Source: Anaeramoeba flamelloides
Taxonomy: Eukaryota > Metamonada > Anaeramoebidae
Assembly (NCBI GenBank): GCA_027625915.1
Contig: JANTQA010000008.1
Coordinates: forward strand, 3,799,001-3,863,000
DNA: 64,000 nt
Reading direction: 5' to 3'
The translations under genes were made by a program, and so were the position numbers. The notes beneath the pieces were generated by a model. It saw only the letters and a program-made list of their open reading frames with translations, searched no databases and was not told the DNA's origin. Of this stretch, positions 35,134 to 44,674 are shown one piece after another (position 1 is the first letter of the stretch; each line of letters starts with the position of its first letter).

Positions 35134-36512
35134 TAAATTCAATTCAGAATTTAAAATTATCTCAAAATAGCAAGGGGTTAACTTTCAAAATGAATTTGGC
35201 ATTGGATGTAATTTGGGTAGTTAATTAAATGTTAAATTGGAACAAAAAATGTCTTTCGTTTTTGAAAAGGATTTTATTCTCAGAAGTCATGTATTTTAGT
35301 CCACTACAAAAAAATTTATTTTTTTCCTGCTAGATCAAAACTCTCTTCATTACAAATTTGTGGTAATGGGAATATTCTAAAAGAACAAAATATAAAATCA
35401 AAAATTAACAGATTTTTTGGATAAATAATTTATTTTAATCTTTGGAAAAAGGACTGTATTAATCTAGAAAAATGAAAGGACCACATTTGTGGTATGTTCT
35501 TAGAATTAGTTTCGAACAAACACCCTAAGTTATAAGTTTTTTCTCCAGTAGTTATATTCAAAGTTTTTAACAATAAAGTTGGTCTGAATGTACAATCTTC
35601 ATTACAATGAAGATCTTCCTCTTAATTTAACCTTTAATTTAATTTTGACTGAAAGTAGGAAACTATTATAGATTTTAGAACTGGTCTCAAACAGTAACTT
35701 AGATTATTAAGTCAAAATAACTTGATAAAAAGAAACGATATTTTATTTCAGATCCAAAACACTAAAAACATTTTCGATCACAAAAAGTCGACAAAACAAT
35801 TTTTGACCAATCTTTATCTTTATTAACATCACTTAAATTTTTTAAAAGTGTCTTAAATTCCAAAAAATAGTTTATAATTTGTAAAATAACTTGTACACAT
35901 TTGAACGTCAATTAAAAACTCGAAAATAACACATATTGATCCTCACAATTTTGAACAGAAAAGGTTTTTGCATTTTGATTAAAAAATAATGGGAATAATT
36001 AATTTTTTTTTTTAACTGTTGGAGTTTACAAAAGAAAAATAGTTTGAACAAATGAAAATTTTCTTTTCGAAGAAACTATCTTAAAGTTCCCTCAAATATT
36101 GAAAAGAAATGTCGAAAATATTCTAAAATTTTAAAAAGCTAAAAGATCAACCAAATAATTTTATCAATTGAAAATCAAACCTATTTTAAAAGTTGTTTTA
36201 TTGTAAATGAATTGATTCAGATTGTTTATGGTCTTAAATCTAATAAAAAATCTGTTAGATGTTTTCGAAAAAATTAGATTACAAGAAGCTTGAAATAAAT
36301 TGATTTTCAGGAACCAGTAAAATGGCTTTACAATGAAGAAAAACTGTCACAGAGGATTTGTAAATTTTGCAAAAAAAAACACTTAGAAGTGAAATTGATT
36401 AATTAAAAAGATTCTAATTATTGTCAATTATTTTTTTTCAAAAACCTTTTTTTAAATTTTTATAAATCATAACAACTATCATAAAGCATTAGATCAATAA
36501 AAAACAGAACAA
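35134..36512. other. Intergenic, upstream of the GRAM-PH gene
   Basis: 35160-35270 continues the duplicated block interrupted by element H. Nothing else was recognised; the promoter of the following gene must be here. Confidence 0.4.
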
Positions 36513-37868
36513 ATGACAAAACAACACGACAGAAAAGGTAACAAGTGCTCACATGAGGAATTTCATATCTCTAAATATAGCTGTGCTCTCAAAGAAAAAA
36601 GGGGTTTTTTAAGGCAAGGAACGCTCAAGGTGACAACAAAAAACATACATTTTACATCGAACATATTTGGCATTCGAAAAAGAATCACTATCCCAATCAC
36701 CAGCAAACTTGTGATCATAAAAAAAACCTTACTTTTCTTTCCAAATTCACTATTAATTTCAAATACACAAAACCCTGAAGGCTGGTTTTTCACTTCGTTT
36801 TTTAGTCGAGACAAATGCTACCAACAAACAACAAAGATTGTTAGCATGTTCACAAGAGATGATGAGACGAAGAAGAAGAAGAAAAGATCAAGGCACCGCA
36901 AGATCAAGGTCCAGGATCAAGAAAAAAACAAAACAAAAACGAAACACCAAAGATCAAGAAGAAGAAGAAAAAGAAGAGTTTCACAGCCTATTAGCAAAAT
37001 CGATAAGAGTGAGATTGCAAAAATCAAAAATGAATTTTTGAGGGAAAGAAGAAATGAAAATAGCCAAAACGAACAGAATTCTAATGAAAAAGAAGTACTT
37101 CTGGAAAATGAAAAATCTACAAATAAAAAATTATTGCGCTCTGTGAGTGAAAATGAATTATTGAAAAAAAAAAAAAGAAAAAAGACTTTTTCAACAACAG
37201 ACACACACAACAGCCAGGGATCTGAAAAAATCTTAAAAAGAGGCATTTTGGCAATATATAACAAAATTGCAAATGAATGGTTGCAAAGAGAAATAATTAT
37301 ATATAGAAATAATGAGAGCATTGTGTTCCGACTCTCAAAAATTCAACCAAATAAGAAAATCATTGGCTATCTCCCGGTCAATTTTTTTAAAAAATGTAAA
37401 TTAGAATCTGAATTGAACTTTAATATCAAGCTAATTTCGGGCAAGGTTATTCGTTTGAAGGCAAAAGACAAATTAGATGCAAGTAATTGGATCAATTTTC
37501 TTAATTCATTTCTAATTGGACAAGATCAAAATGTGGTTTTTGGAAACGAAAAGAATGGAAACAAAAATATCACCGAGCAAAATGAAAACAAAAATGATCT
37601 GAAAAATAAATCTTTACAATCAAAAATGATAGCATTATTTCTAAAAGGCCTTTGTGTATTAAAATCAAAAATGATTTTCTTCACTTTATTCTTTCTTACC
37701 TCACTAAATATTATTGGTAAATTTTCTTTTGTTTCTGCTCAAACAAATACTCCCCAAGACATTAATAATCCATATAATAATAAGATCTATGAAAACAATT
37801 TGGGATCAAATCTTAAAAACAACAATTTATTTAATATTGTAAACAAGTTCATCAATCTTAATAATTAG
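36513..37868 (+). CDS. GRAM-PH domain membrane protein
   Basis: 451 residues, one exon. Residues ~15-110 form a GRAM domain: YSCALKEKRGFLRQGTLKV, then IHFTSNIFGIRKRITIPI, a lysine-rich turn with LLFFPNSLLIS, and WFFTSFFSRDKCYQ, which is the pattern of GRAMD1/2 and yeast Lam proteins. A basic, disordered linker (115-235) is followed by a PH-like domain (~238-335) starting KRGILAIYN and ending in the helix DASNWINFLNSFL. A hydrophobic anchor at ~386-408 precedes an Asn-rich tail. GRAM proteins with a C-terminal anchor usually sit in the ER at contacts with the plasma membrane and bind acidic lipids. Here a second PH-like domain takes the place of the sterol-binding VASt domain, so sterol transport should not be assumed. 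The minus-strand frames inside are shadows. Confidence 0.88.
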   Translation: MTKQHDRKGNKCSHEEFHISKYSCALKEKRGFLRQGTLKVTTKNIHFTSNIFGIRKRITIPITSKLVIIKKTLLFFPNSLLISNTQNPEGWFFTSFFSRDKCYQQTTKIVSMFTRDDETKKKKKRSRHRKIKVQDQEKNKTKTKHQRSRRRRKRRVSQPISKIDKSEIAKIKNEFLRERRNENSQNEQNSNEKEVLLENEKSTNKKLLRSVSENELLKKKKRKKTFSTTDTHNSQGSEKILKRGILAIYNKIANEWLQREIIIYRNNESIVFRLSKIQPNKKIIGYLPVNFFKKCKLESELNFNIKLISGKVIRLKAKDKLDASNWINFLNSFLIGQDQNVVFGNEKNGNKNITEQNENKNDLKNKSLQSKMIALFLKGLCVLKSKMIFFTLFFLTSLNIIGKFSFVSAQTNTPQDINNPYNNKIYENNLGSNLKNNNLFNIVNKFINLNN

Positions 37869-37924
37869 TAGAATATCTCTGGGATACGGAGTGGTTATAA
37901 TAAAAAACAAAAAAAAAAAAAAAA

Positions 37925-38180
37925 AGTATAATAATAATTTTGCAGTTTCAAGTTCAATTGAAGGCCTCGGATTAACCAAACACCCCCAAATTACAAAACT
38001 AGTCTTTGAACCGTTTAATTTATTCATTAAATTAATAATTAACATTACCTGTCCTTTGGCTGTTTTTTGATTTGAAATGTTAGATGAAAATTCAATATAA
38101 TCAATCCATTCAATATTTTGAATTATGATTACTGTTTTGGGTTTGGTGGTTTTTTCAACAACATTTATGAAACAGTAAAA
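37925..38180 (-). pseudogene. AAA-ATPase-like fragment, possibly decayed
   Basis: A minus-strand frame without its own start, open from 38180 into a poly-T tract. The peptide contains KTVIIIQNIEWIDYIEF, then KGQVMLIINLMNKLNG, then TSFVIWGCLVNPRPSIE. This order resembles Walker B, the following helix and the sensor-1 strand of AAA+ ATPases, with Asn in place of the usual Walker B Asp. No P-loop exon was found on either side. The plus strand of the same DNA is also open for 42 codons, so the strand is not certain. Confidence 0.28.
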
Positions 38181-39194
38181 TTAAAATTAAAAAATTCTAA
38201 AAATAATATTCCGAATATATTATGAAAATATCTTCAACCTTATAATATTATTTTTTTGTATACATTTTTATTTTTCTTTTTATAGTAATCCTTTTTAAAT
38301 AAAAATTAATATAATTATTTCTTTTTTAACAGTTGGATTTTATGATTTAAGGGTTTTTTTCTTTCAATGTTCTTATTTTTTTCTATTTTATTTTACAATT
38401 CTTTTTGATTAAATTTCTTCCAATGTCATGTTTGGAATAATCAAAAGCAATGTTATTATCTTAATAAGAAAAATATTAAGCCTTTTTTTATGACTCTGGA
38501 AGAGAATAATCCTATGTTGGTCGAAAAAAGTTTGCAGTTGAATTTGTGGTGAAATTTATAATTAATAAACTAAAATTACATAATTTTTTATAATGTAAAA
38601 GAATTGGAACTCTTACAAAACCATATTTTTATCTAATTAGAAACAATTTTGATATTTTCAAATATATCTATGATTATTAATTATTGGTTTTTGATTTTTC
38701 TTTTTGTTTTTTTGTTTTTATTAATTTCGGGGAGGGGGGGTTGGAACATGATTTTAATTAGTAATCTGGCTAAAAAGGGAAGATAAAATTGGTTAATAAA
38801 AGAATAAATAAATTAACTTTAAAGGATAGTGTATTATAAACTAAATTCGGAAAAAATTGGAAACTGTTAAAATGGTTAAAAGTATAACAATACTACATTT
38901 TAAATTCTATTTTGAAAATAATTTTGAATTTAAGGGTTTAGTCAGATACCCTGAATTTACTCCCGACTCAAGGAATGACCGGAGACTAAAAGGGTATTGT
39001 GAAATGACCCTTCTTTGAGTTGACAAAATTCAAATAACAAAAAAAAAAAATTAAACGTAGAAAAATAAGTTTGAAAGAGTTCTCAATTTCAAAAAATTGA
39101 AATTTAAGAAAAAAAAAATTCATCTTTTCTCATTTAATATTTCCAAATGGTTAAATTTCTTTAATTCAAAACAAAATGCTTTCTTGAAGTTTTC
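38181..39194. other. Intergenic with a GC-richer island
   Basis: About 38940-39030 is clearly richer in G and C. On the minus strand two frames stay open across it (STQRRVISQYPFSLRSFLE and QLKEGSFHNTLLVSGHSL). It may be a decayed gene fragment or a structured RNA (ATACCCT pairs with AGGGTAT at its edges). The rest is AT-rich with nothing recognised. Confidence 0.35.
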
Positions 39195-39530
39195 AATCAA
39201 TTTAATCCGATTTAATCTGGTTTGTTGTTATTTTGGGTCCCTCTAAATTTAACCAAGTAAGGATTATGTAATATTCTTATGATAAAAATAACCCATTTGA
39301 GAAATGAAAAACAAGAAAAAAAAAATCACCAAGATCTCTTAAAAAGCGCCAAAGAACAACACTTTAAAACTGACTTAAACGTTTTCAAAATTGTATATTC
39401 TAACTATTCAAATTGGAAATTGAGTGTCTCTCTTTGGCTTTTTTTTCTAAAAATATCCTCATCTGTAGTTGTTGGTTTTTGGAGATCGATCGTACATCAT
39501 ATTTCGGTTGGTTTCTAATTGGTATTAGGG
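39195..39530. repeat. Duplicated segment D, copy 2
   Basis: Partner of 20145-20480, more GC-rich and perhaps closer to the source: TTGTATATTCTAACTATTC, GTGTCTCTCTTTGGC, TTTTTGGAGATCGATCGTAC. Confidence 0.5.
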
Positions 39531-39639
39531 ACTCATGAAAATTACGAAAAAATTCCACGATAATGACTCGACTATTAACAACGATTTTTGAATTTTTTGG
39601 TTTTTTTGTTTTCATTTCCTTTTTTCCTTTTATGCAATC

Positions 39640-39800
39640 TTTTTTGTTAGATCAGGAAATTGTTTTTACAATGGCCGATAAAAGGTTAGTGTTATGTTCA
39701 TTAAATTGTAAAATCACATGCAATTAATTGATGGTATCTAATCTTTTGATTGATCAATTATCTTGGTGAAATTTAAACACATTTACAAATAGGTTTTTTA
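39640..39800 (-). repeat. Family T fragment, reverse orientation
   Basis: Reverse of the internal block of 10354-10887 (GATGGTATCTAATCTTTTGA, TTGGTGAAATTTAAACACA). Ends not found. Confidence 0.45.
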
Positions 39801-39989
39801 TATTCGGTAAGTTTCATGACAGTGGGCAAAGGGATTTTAATTTTTTTTCGTTTTGTATTTTTTTATTTTATTATTTTATTTGGGTGAAAATAGTTAAAGA
39901 TGGAACCGGTCATATGGTGTAACTAAAATCTGGTTTAATATCCTGTTAGGAAAAATAAAATAATTTTTTGAATTAGGAGACATAAATTT

Positions 39990-40760
39990 AGTAACTTTTT
40001 TTTTTTTTATTTTTAAAGGGAGGAAATTAATTTCCTCTTACAATCGTTAGTTTTTCCAAAATTTGAAAGAATGGAGTAAAGTAATAGATTTTATTTGATT
40101 CTTTTGAATTCTTGAAAACCTGGGCACTTGTCGTTAGGTTTTTTTTAATTTAAAAGACTGGAGAAAAAAAAAGATTTTACTCTATTCTTTCCAATTCTGG
40201 AAAACCACCGTTAGATTTTCTTGGGATTTCTGAGGTTTCCTTATTAGGTGTTCTAGGTTTTTTTTGTGGTTTTATGTTTTATTCCGAAAATCTATTGATT
40301 TTCGGAATAAATAGAAAACTCAAAAAAAAACTAATGAAAATCTATTAATTTTACAAATAAAACAGAAAACCTCAAGAAAACCTAGATACTCTACGACACT
40401 CTACGGCCCTGTCCTAATTTCTAAATTTATGTTTAGAAATTTTAATAAAGAATCATAATTTTCCTTATCATTAACCATTGACAAAATGAATAATGAATCT
40501 TTGTTACGAATAATATCAAAGATATTATTCTTGTTGTTTTTGTTAATTTGAATTAGTTTATTAATCCAAATTGTTCAATTTTGTTCATAGAATAGGCAGT
40601 CCCATAAATTCTATAGCTTTTAAATTCCTTTTTTACCAGACGAATTGTCCTACACTTAGTTCTTAAAAATAAATTGTGTTTTTTTTTTGTTCTAATTTTG
40701 AATTTGGTAAGTCCAAATTTTTGGTCTGCGATTTTTACTTTCCATTTCATATTAGCAATT
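39990..40760 (-). mobile_element. LINE 3' copy with long tail (copy E)
   Basis: Minus strand 40760-40410 matches 56.6-56.95 kb of the main LINE copy closely: TTTATGGGACTGCCTATTC, then AATAATATC plus GATATTATTCG, then TTATTAAAATTTCTAAACA. At the end of the coding region it continues with a ~360 nt tail (40409-40050) holding several short palindromes, one of them an exact stem TTTATTCCGAAAAT with a 6 nt loop. It ends with TGTAAGAGGAAATTAATTTC, CTCCC and an A-rich run. The 65-codon minus frame at 40553-40750 lies within this LINE copy, out of frame with its old reading, and is not a host gene. Confidence 0.75.
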
Positions 40761-42615
40761 TCAGACTTAAAAAGTTCTTTTTTTTTACTTAAAAATTATT
40801 CAGGGTATAGAAAAGCTTGTAATTATCCCCTTGTCTGAATGTTCTGGGAAATCTGATTTTTAATAGAATGAAACATTATCTACGTTTCTTTTAAGTTAAA
40901 AAATACTTTTTATTTATTTTTTTCTTGAAGAATAAATATGAAAGTTTGCTTCTCTTAAAAAACAAAATATAATCAATCAAAAAAAGATATTTATTTTTCG
41001 AATATTAAATTATTTTTTATAAAATTTAAGCCGATTTTTTGTGAATTTTGAGTCATTCCATACCGCATAATTTTAATTTATTCCTTTTGCTTTGCATTTC
41101 ATTTACATGTTTTTTGAGTACTTGTCAAATAAAAAATGAAATTCACTTTTTTAAAATGATAAAATTCTACTTTACCTTCACATTTACTCTTTAATTTTGT
41201 ATATTATTGTTTTTAATATAAATATTATAATTTGTATTAAAATTTCAATCGAATAATTACTTTTACAAGAATATATCCCATTCAAAATCAACATTCTCTC
41301 TTTATAAATGGTCAAAATTTCGGTAACCCCCTTTATTTTTTAACCTTGATAAATGAATTGTAATTTGGTATACTATTGGATAGTAATTAGATGTTATATG
41401 AGAACAAGAAGAAATAATAACTAAGGTCTTTAATTTGAAACACTCGTTTTTAGGATATAAGTAGGAAACACCATTTCAAAATCATTGGACAATTTGTAAA
41501 AATTAAATTTTACAAATAAATATTTTTATAAATTGAAGTTATCTATTTTAATAAAAAAATTAGAATTTAAATATTCAGTTTTATAAACTAGAAATATTTT
41601 TTTTCATCTAAAAAAAATAGTAAAACAAAAAATAAAAAAAATTAATTCATTTATCATGAAATTGAGTTTATATATTTTTTAACCCCTTAATTATCTCTTT
41701 AAATGAAAAATAATATTACAAAAAATCACTCTTAATTCCACATACTGTTATTCATAATTTTACAGAGTTTCAAAAATATAGAATTAGAAAACGATATTTT
41801 GGGTTTCCAATATGTTACTTTTCTAATTATTTTTTGGTTATTTGACTTTTTAAAAACTAATATTTCAAAATAACAGTTTTTTGAATAACCAATTATTTTT
41901 GAGAAGACTTATAAACAAAAGAATTGACAACACTCAAACCTATTTCAAAAAGCTTGAGTATTTTATGTTTCAAACGAATACAAACAAATAACTAATATTT
42001 AAGTGAAAACCGCGTACTATTTTAAAAAAAAAAAGAGGGAGAAATCTTCACTTTTTTCTTTTTCAAAAAGAACTTTCAAAGGGCTGTGTTGGGATTTTTA
42101 TTCCAAAAACAAAAAGGAAAAACGAAAATGAAGTAAAAATTTTTTCCATTTTAGTATTTAAAAACTTGAAATTGAAGTTAAATATGAGACTGTCAAAATT
42201 AAGTGGTTTTAAGCAATTAGGTAAAAATTAATGAGCAAAAAAAAATAATTTCGTAATAATCAAAAATAACAAATAAAAAACAACAAAAATTATTTCATTC
42301 AAAAGATCTAAAAATCAAACCAAATAATAAGGTTGAATCTAAGTGGTTTGTATTCATTCAAAGAGTTGATTATTAAACAAGATAATACCTCAATAAATTT
42401 TACAATTATTTTTGAATCTCGGTTAAAATTGTATGATGAGTTTCCAAAAACATACTCAAAGGTATTCTAAAATCATAAGAAAATTCAAAAATACAACCTA
42501 AAACCATACTGTTGATGAATTAGTCAAAATAGAAAAAGATAACAAATCCCAAAAAGATTAGAAGTAATTATTTTTTTTTAATTCCTCTCGAAATTTACAC
42601 TTTCAAAAAAAAAAA
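40761..42615. other. Intergenic, upstream of the lipase gene
   Basis: 41330-41420 matches 26660-26730 (third copy of the duplicated block). About 42050-42160 contains R1-hairpin-like sequence (GTGTTGGGATTTTTAT, AAAATGAAGTAAAAATTTTT). No gene was recognised. Confidence 0.4.
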
Positions 42616-44166
42616 ATGGCTACTACTGAGTACTCAACCCAAATCAACGAAATACCAAAAAGAATAGAAAAAGAAACAACTGAAACGATTTTATTAGTCC
42701 GCAGAATCTATGAAATATTACTAAAATCAAATTTCTTATTTTTCATTTTTTCAATTCTCAGTTTATTAATCCGATTGATTGTTGGCACAGTTCAATTCCT
42801 TGTTTTGTTCATCTGGTCGATCTCAAAAGTTCTACGGAATGCTACTGAAACGGTTCGAGGCTTTGTTCAGAATGTAGGCAATTTCTTGCTTGATCTTGTA
42901 GGCAGCGTAAAACGTGACAATCTTTTTGTTCGGATCTTAACATTTGTGCTTCAAAAAACAACCAAAAAAACAACCAAGGACGGGAAAACAGCATTCAAAG
43001 TGCAAGACTTAGTTTTAGATAAGGGGTATCCTTTAGAAGAGTATACTGTCAAAACTAACGACGGGTATTTTTTAAAACTCTTCCGAATCCCTTATTCTAA
43101 AAAGGAAAAAGAAGAAAAGGAATTGCAGCTACAAAAGTCCAAGCAATCACAAAGCCCAGGACAAGAAACGGAGCAAGAAAAGCAAAGGCCTGTCGTCTTT
43201 TTTTTACACGGCTTGATGTCAAGCTCGTCCTTTTTTTTAATTGGCGACACCATTGCGTACAAGCTTTCCGATCTCGGATATGACTGCTGGTTTGGGAACA
43301 CCCGTGGCAACGAGTATTCGAATACACACGAAACTTTGAGCATTGAGCAACCAGAGTTTTGGGATCACACCTTCAATGAGTACATCGACCATGATTTCCC
43401 TACGATGATCAATTTTGTTTTAAAAAAAACACGACAGGAGAGCTTTTCTTATTATGGGTTTTCTCAGGGCACCTCCCAAGGGTTTGCAGGGTTTAGTAGG
43501 TATCCAGAATTGTCTCAGAAGTGCAAGCTGTTTGTTGCCTTTGCGCCAACTGCAAACTTGAAGTTTTTATACTCGTTTATAATGAAAATCGTCTCGGCCC
43601 TGCCTTCACGCTACACCCAAAAGGTCTTGGGAAAGGGCGCTGTATTCCAAAAAATGGTTCCCCGCGTAAAGCAAATCACGGGCGTGAATTTCTTTTCCCA
43701 TTTAATTGAAGGATCAATGACCTTCCTCTTCGGATGGCACAATCGCAAGCTCAACAAACAATGGATGCCCCAATACGCTCAGACCCTATACAGTCCAATG
43801 GCCACAAAGAACATTTTGTATTGGTTCCAACAATTAAGAAACCAATCCTTTGATCGCTTTGACTATGAAGATGAAAAAATTAATTTAAAAAAATATGGCC
43901 AGGTGAAGCCCCCACAATACAATTTAAAAAAAATTACTTGCCCAATGGCCTTATATTCAGGTGCCGCAGACTCGCTGTCCAATCTTGATTTTGTAACAAA
44001 GAACGTTTTAAATCCTAAACTTCTTGTAGACGATTTAAGATTGCCGGGTTATGAACATTTAGACTCAGTATGGGGAATTAATTTAGAGAAATTAATTTTC
44101 CCTAGAGTTTTGAAATTAATGGAGAAATACCACCCATTACCTTCTTTGAAAATAGTAAATAATTAA
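42616..44166 (+). CDS. Acid-lipase-type alpha/beta hydrolase, membrane-anchored
   Basis: 516 residues, one exon, and more GC-rich than its flanks. A strongly hydrophobic region at ~39-72 should anchor it in a membrane, unlike the cleaved signal peptides of animal acid lipases. The partial AB-hydrolase lipase segment starts at ~135 (GYPLEEYTVKTNDGYFLKL, as in lysosomal and gastric lipases). An extra charged loop (161-190) precedes the oxyanion motif FLHGL (196-200). The family signature CWFGNTRGNEYS (224-235) and the nucleophile elbow GFSQG with Ser283 follow. The likely acid is Asp452 (GAADSLSN) and the base is His481 (GYEHLD), so the triad is complete. Expected activity is hydrolysis of neutral lipid esters (triacylglycerol or sterol ester), probably at the ER, lipid droplets or endolysosome. 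Substrate and location are inferred. Confidence 0.93.
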   Translation: MATTEYSTQINEIPKRIEKETTETILLVRRIYEILLKSNFLFFIFSILSLLIRLIVGTVQFLVLFIWSISKVLRNATETVRGFVQNVGNFLLDLVGSVKRDNLFVRILTFVLQKTTKKTTKDGKTAFKVQDLVLDKGYPLEEYTVKTNDGYFLKLFRIPYSKKEKEEKELQLQKSKQSQSPGQETEQEKQRPVVFFLHGLMSSSSFFLIGDTIAYKLSDLGYDCWFGNTRGNEYSNTHETLSIEQPEFWDHTFNEYIDHDFPTMINFVLKKTRQESFSYYGFSQGTSQGFAGFSRYPELSQKCKLFVAFAPTANLKFLYSFIMKIVSALPSRYTQKVLGKGAVFQKMVPRVKQITGVNFFSHLIEGSMTFLFGWHNRKLNKQWMPQYAQTLYSPMATKNILYWFQQLRNQSFDRFDYEDEKINLKKYGQVKPPQYNLKKITCPMALYSGAADSLSNLDFVTKNVLNPKLLVDDLRLPGYEHLDSVWGINLEKLIFPRVLKLMEKYHPLPSLKIVNN

Positions 44167-44496
44167 ATGTTTAGAATTAATCATTTTTTAAATTTGAAAT
44201 ATTTTTTTTGTTTTGGGTTTAGTTTTTTTTTTTTTTTTGTTTTTTTTATTTGTGTTAATTATATTTTTTGATAAAGTTGTTTCAAAAAAGTGCTACAAAC
44301 AAGGTTTTAATAGAAACTTACATATGGTTCGATTTAAGTTTGCTGTCATAGTACTTTGTATAACACAGTATACGATCAAATATAAGACACAAAACAATCT
44401 TATAAGGGACAAGATAAAAAACCAATGACACACAAAAAAAAAGATTTGTAAAAATAACTTATAATCTTTTTTTTTTTACAACTCAAAAAATAATCA
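44167..44496. other. Intergenic 3' of the lipase gene
   Basis: T-rich, then AT-rich. No signal recognised. Confidence 0.4.
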
Positions 44497-44674
44497 TAAG
44501 GAACTAGTCTCTATTATTTTTTTTTTGATCAATTTCTAAATAAGAATTCCTTATCTAGAATCATTTTAATATTGAAAATAAACAGGGGTTTTCAAATAAA
44601 AGTAATTGGCAAAAAATTTTTCTCAATCTCTATTTAATTTAGGTTAAAAAATTTAATAGAGATTAGTCCCTTAA
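44497..44674. mobile_element. Short TIR element M2, copy 2
   Basis: Starts TAAGGAACTAGTCTCTATT and ends AATAGAGATTAGTCCCTTA, with ~20-25 bp TIRs. The interior matches 23063-23244. No ORF. Confidence 0.7.

Noticed and set aside
40553-40750. 65-codon Lys-rich minus-strand frame that looks like a small basic protein
   Set aside because: It is a shifted reading of LINE copy E; the DNA matches 56.6-56.8 kb of the main copy.
43092-43343. Two overlapping minus-strand frames inside the lipase gene
   Set aside because: Shadows of a well-conserved coding sequence; no independent motif.
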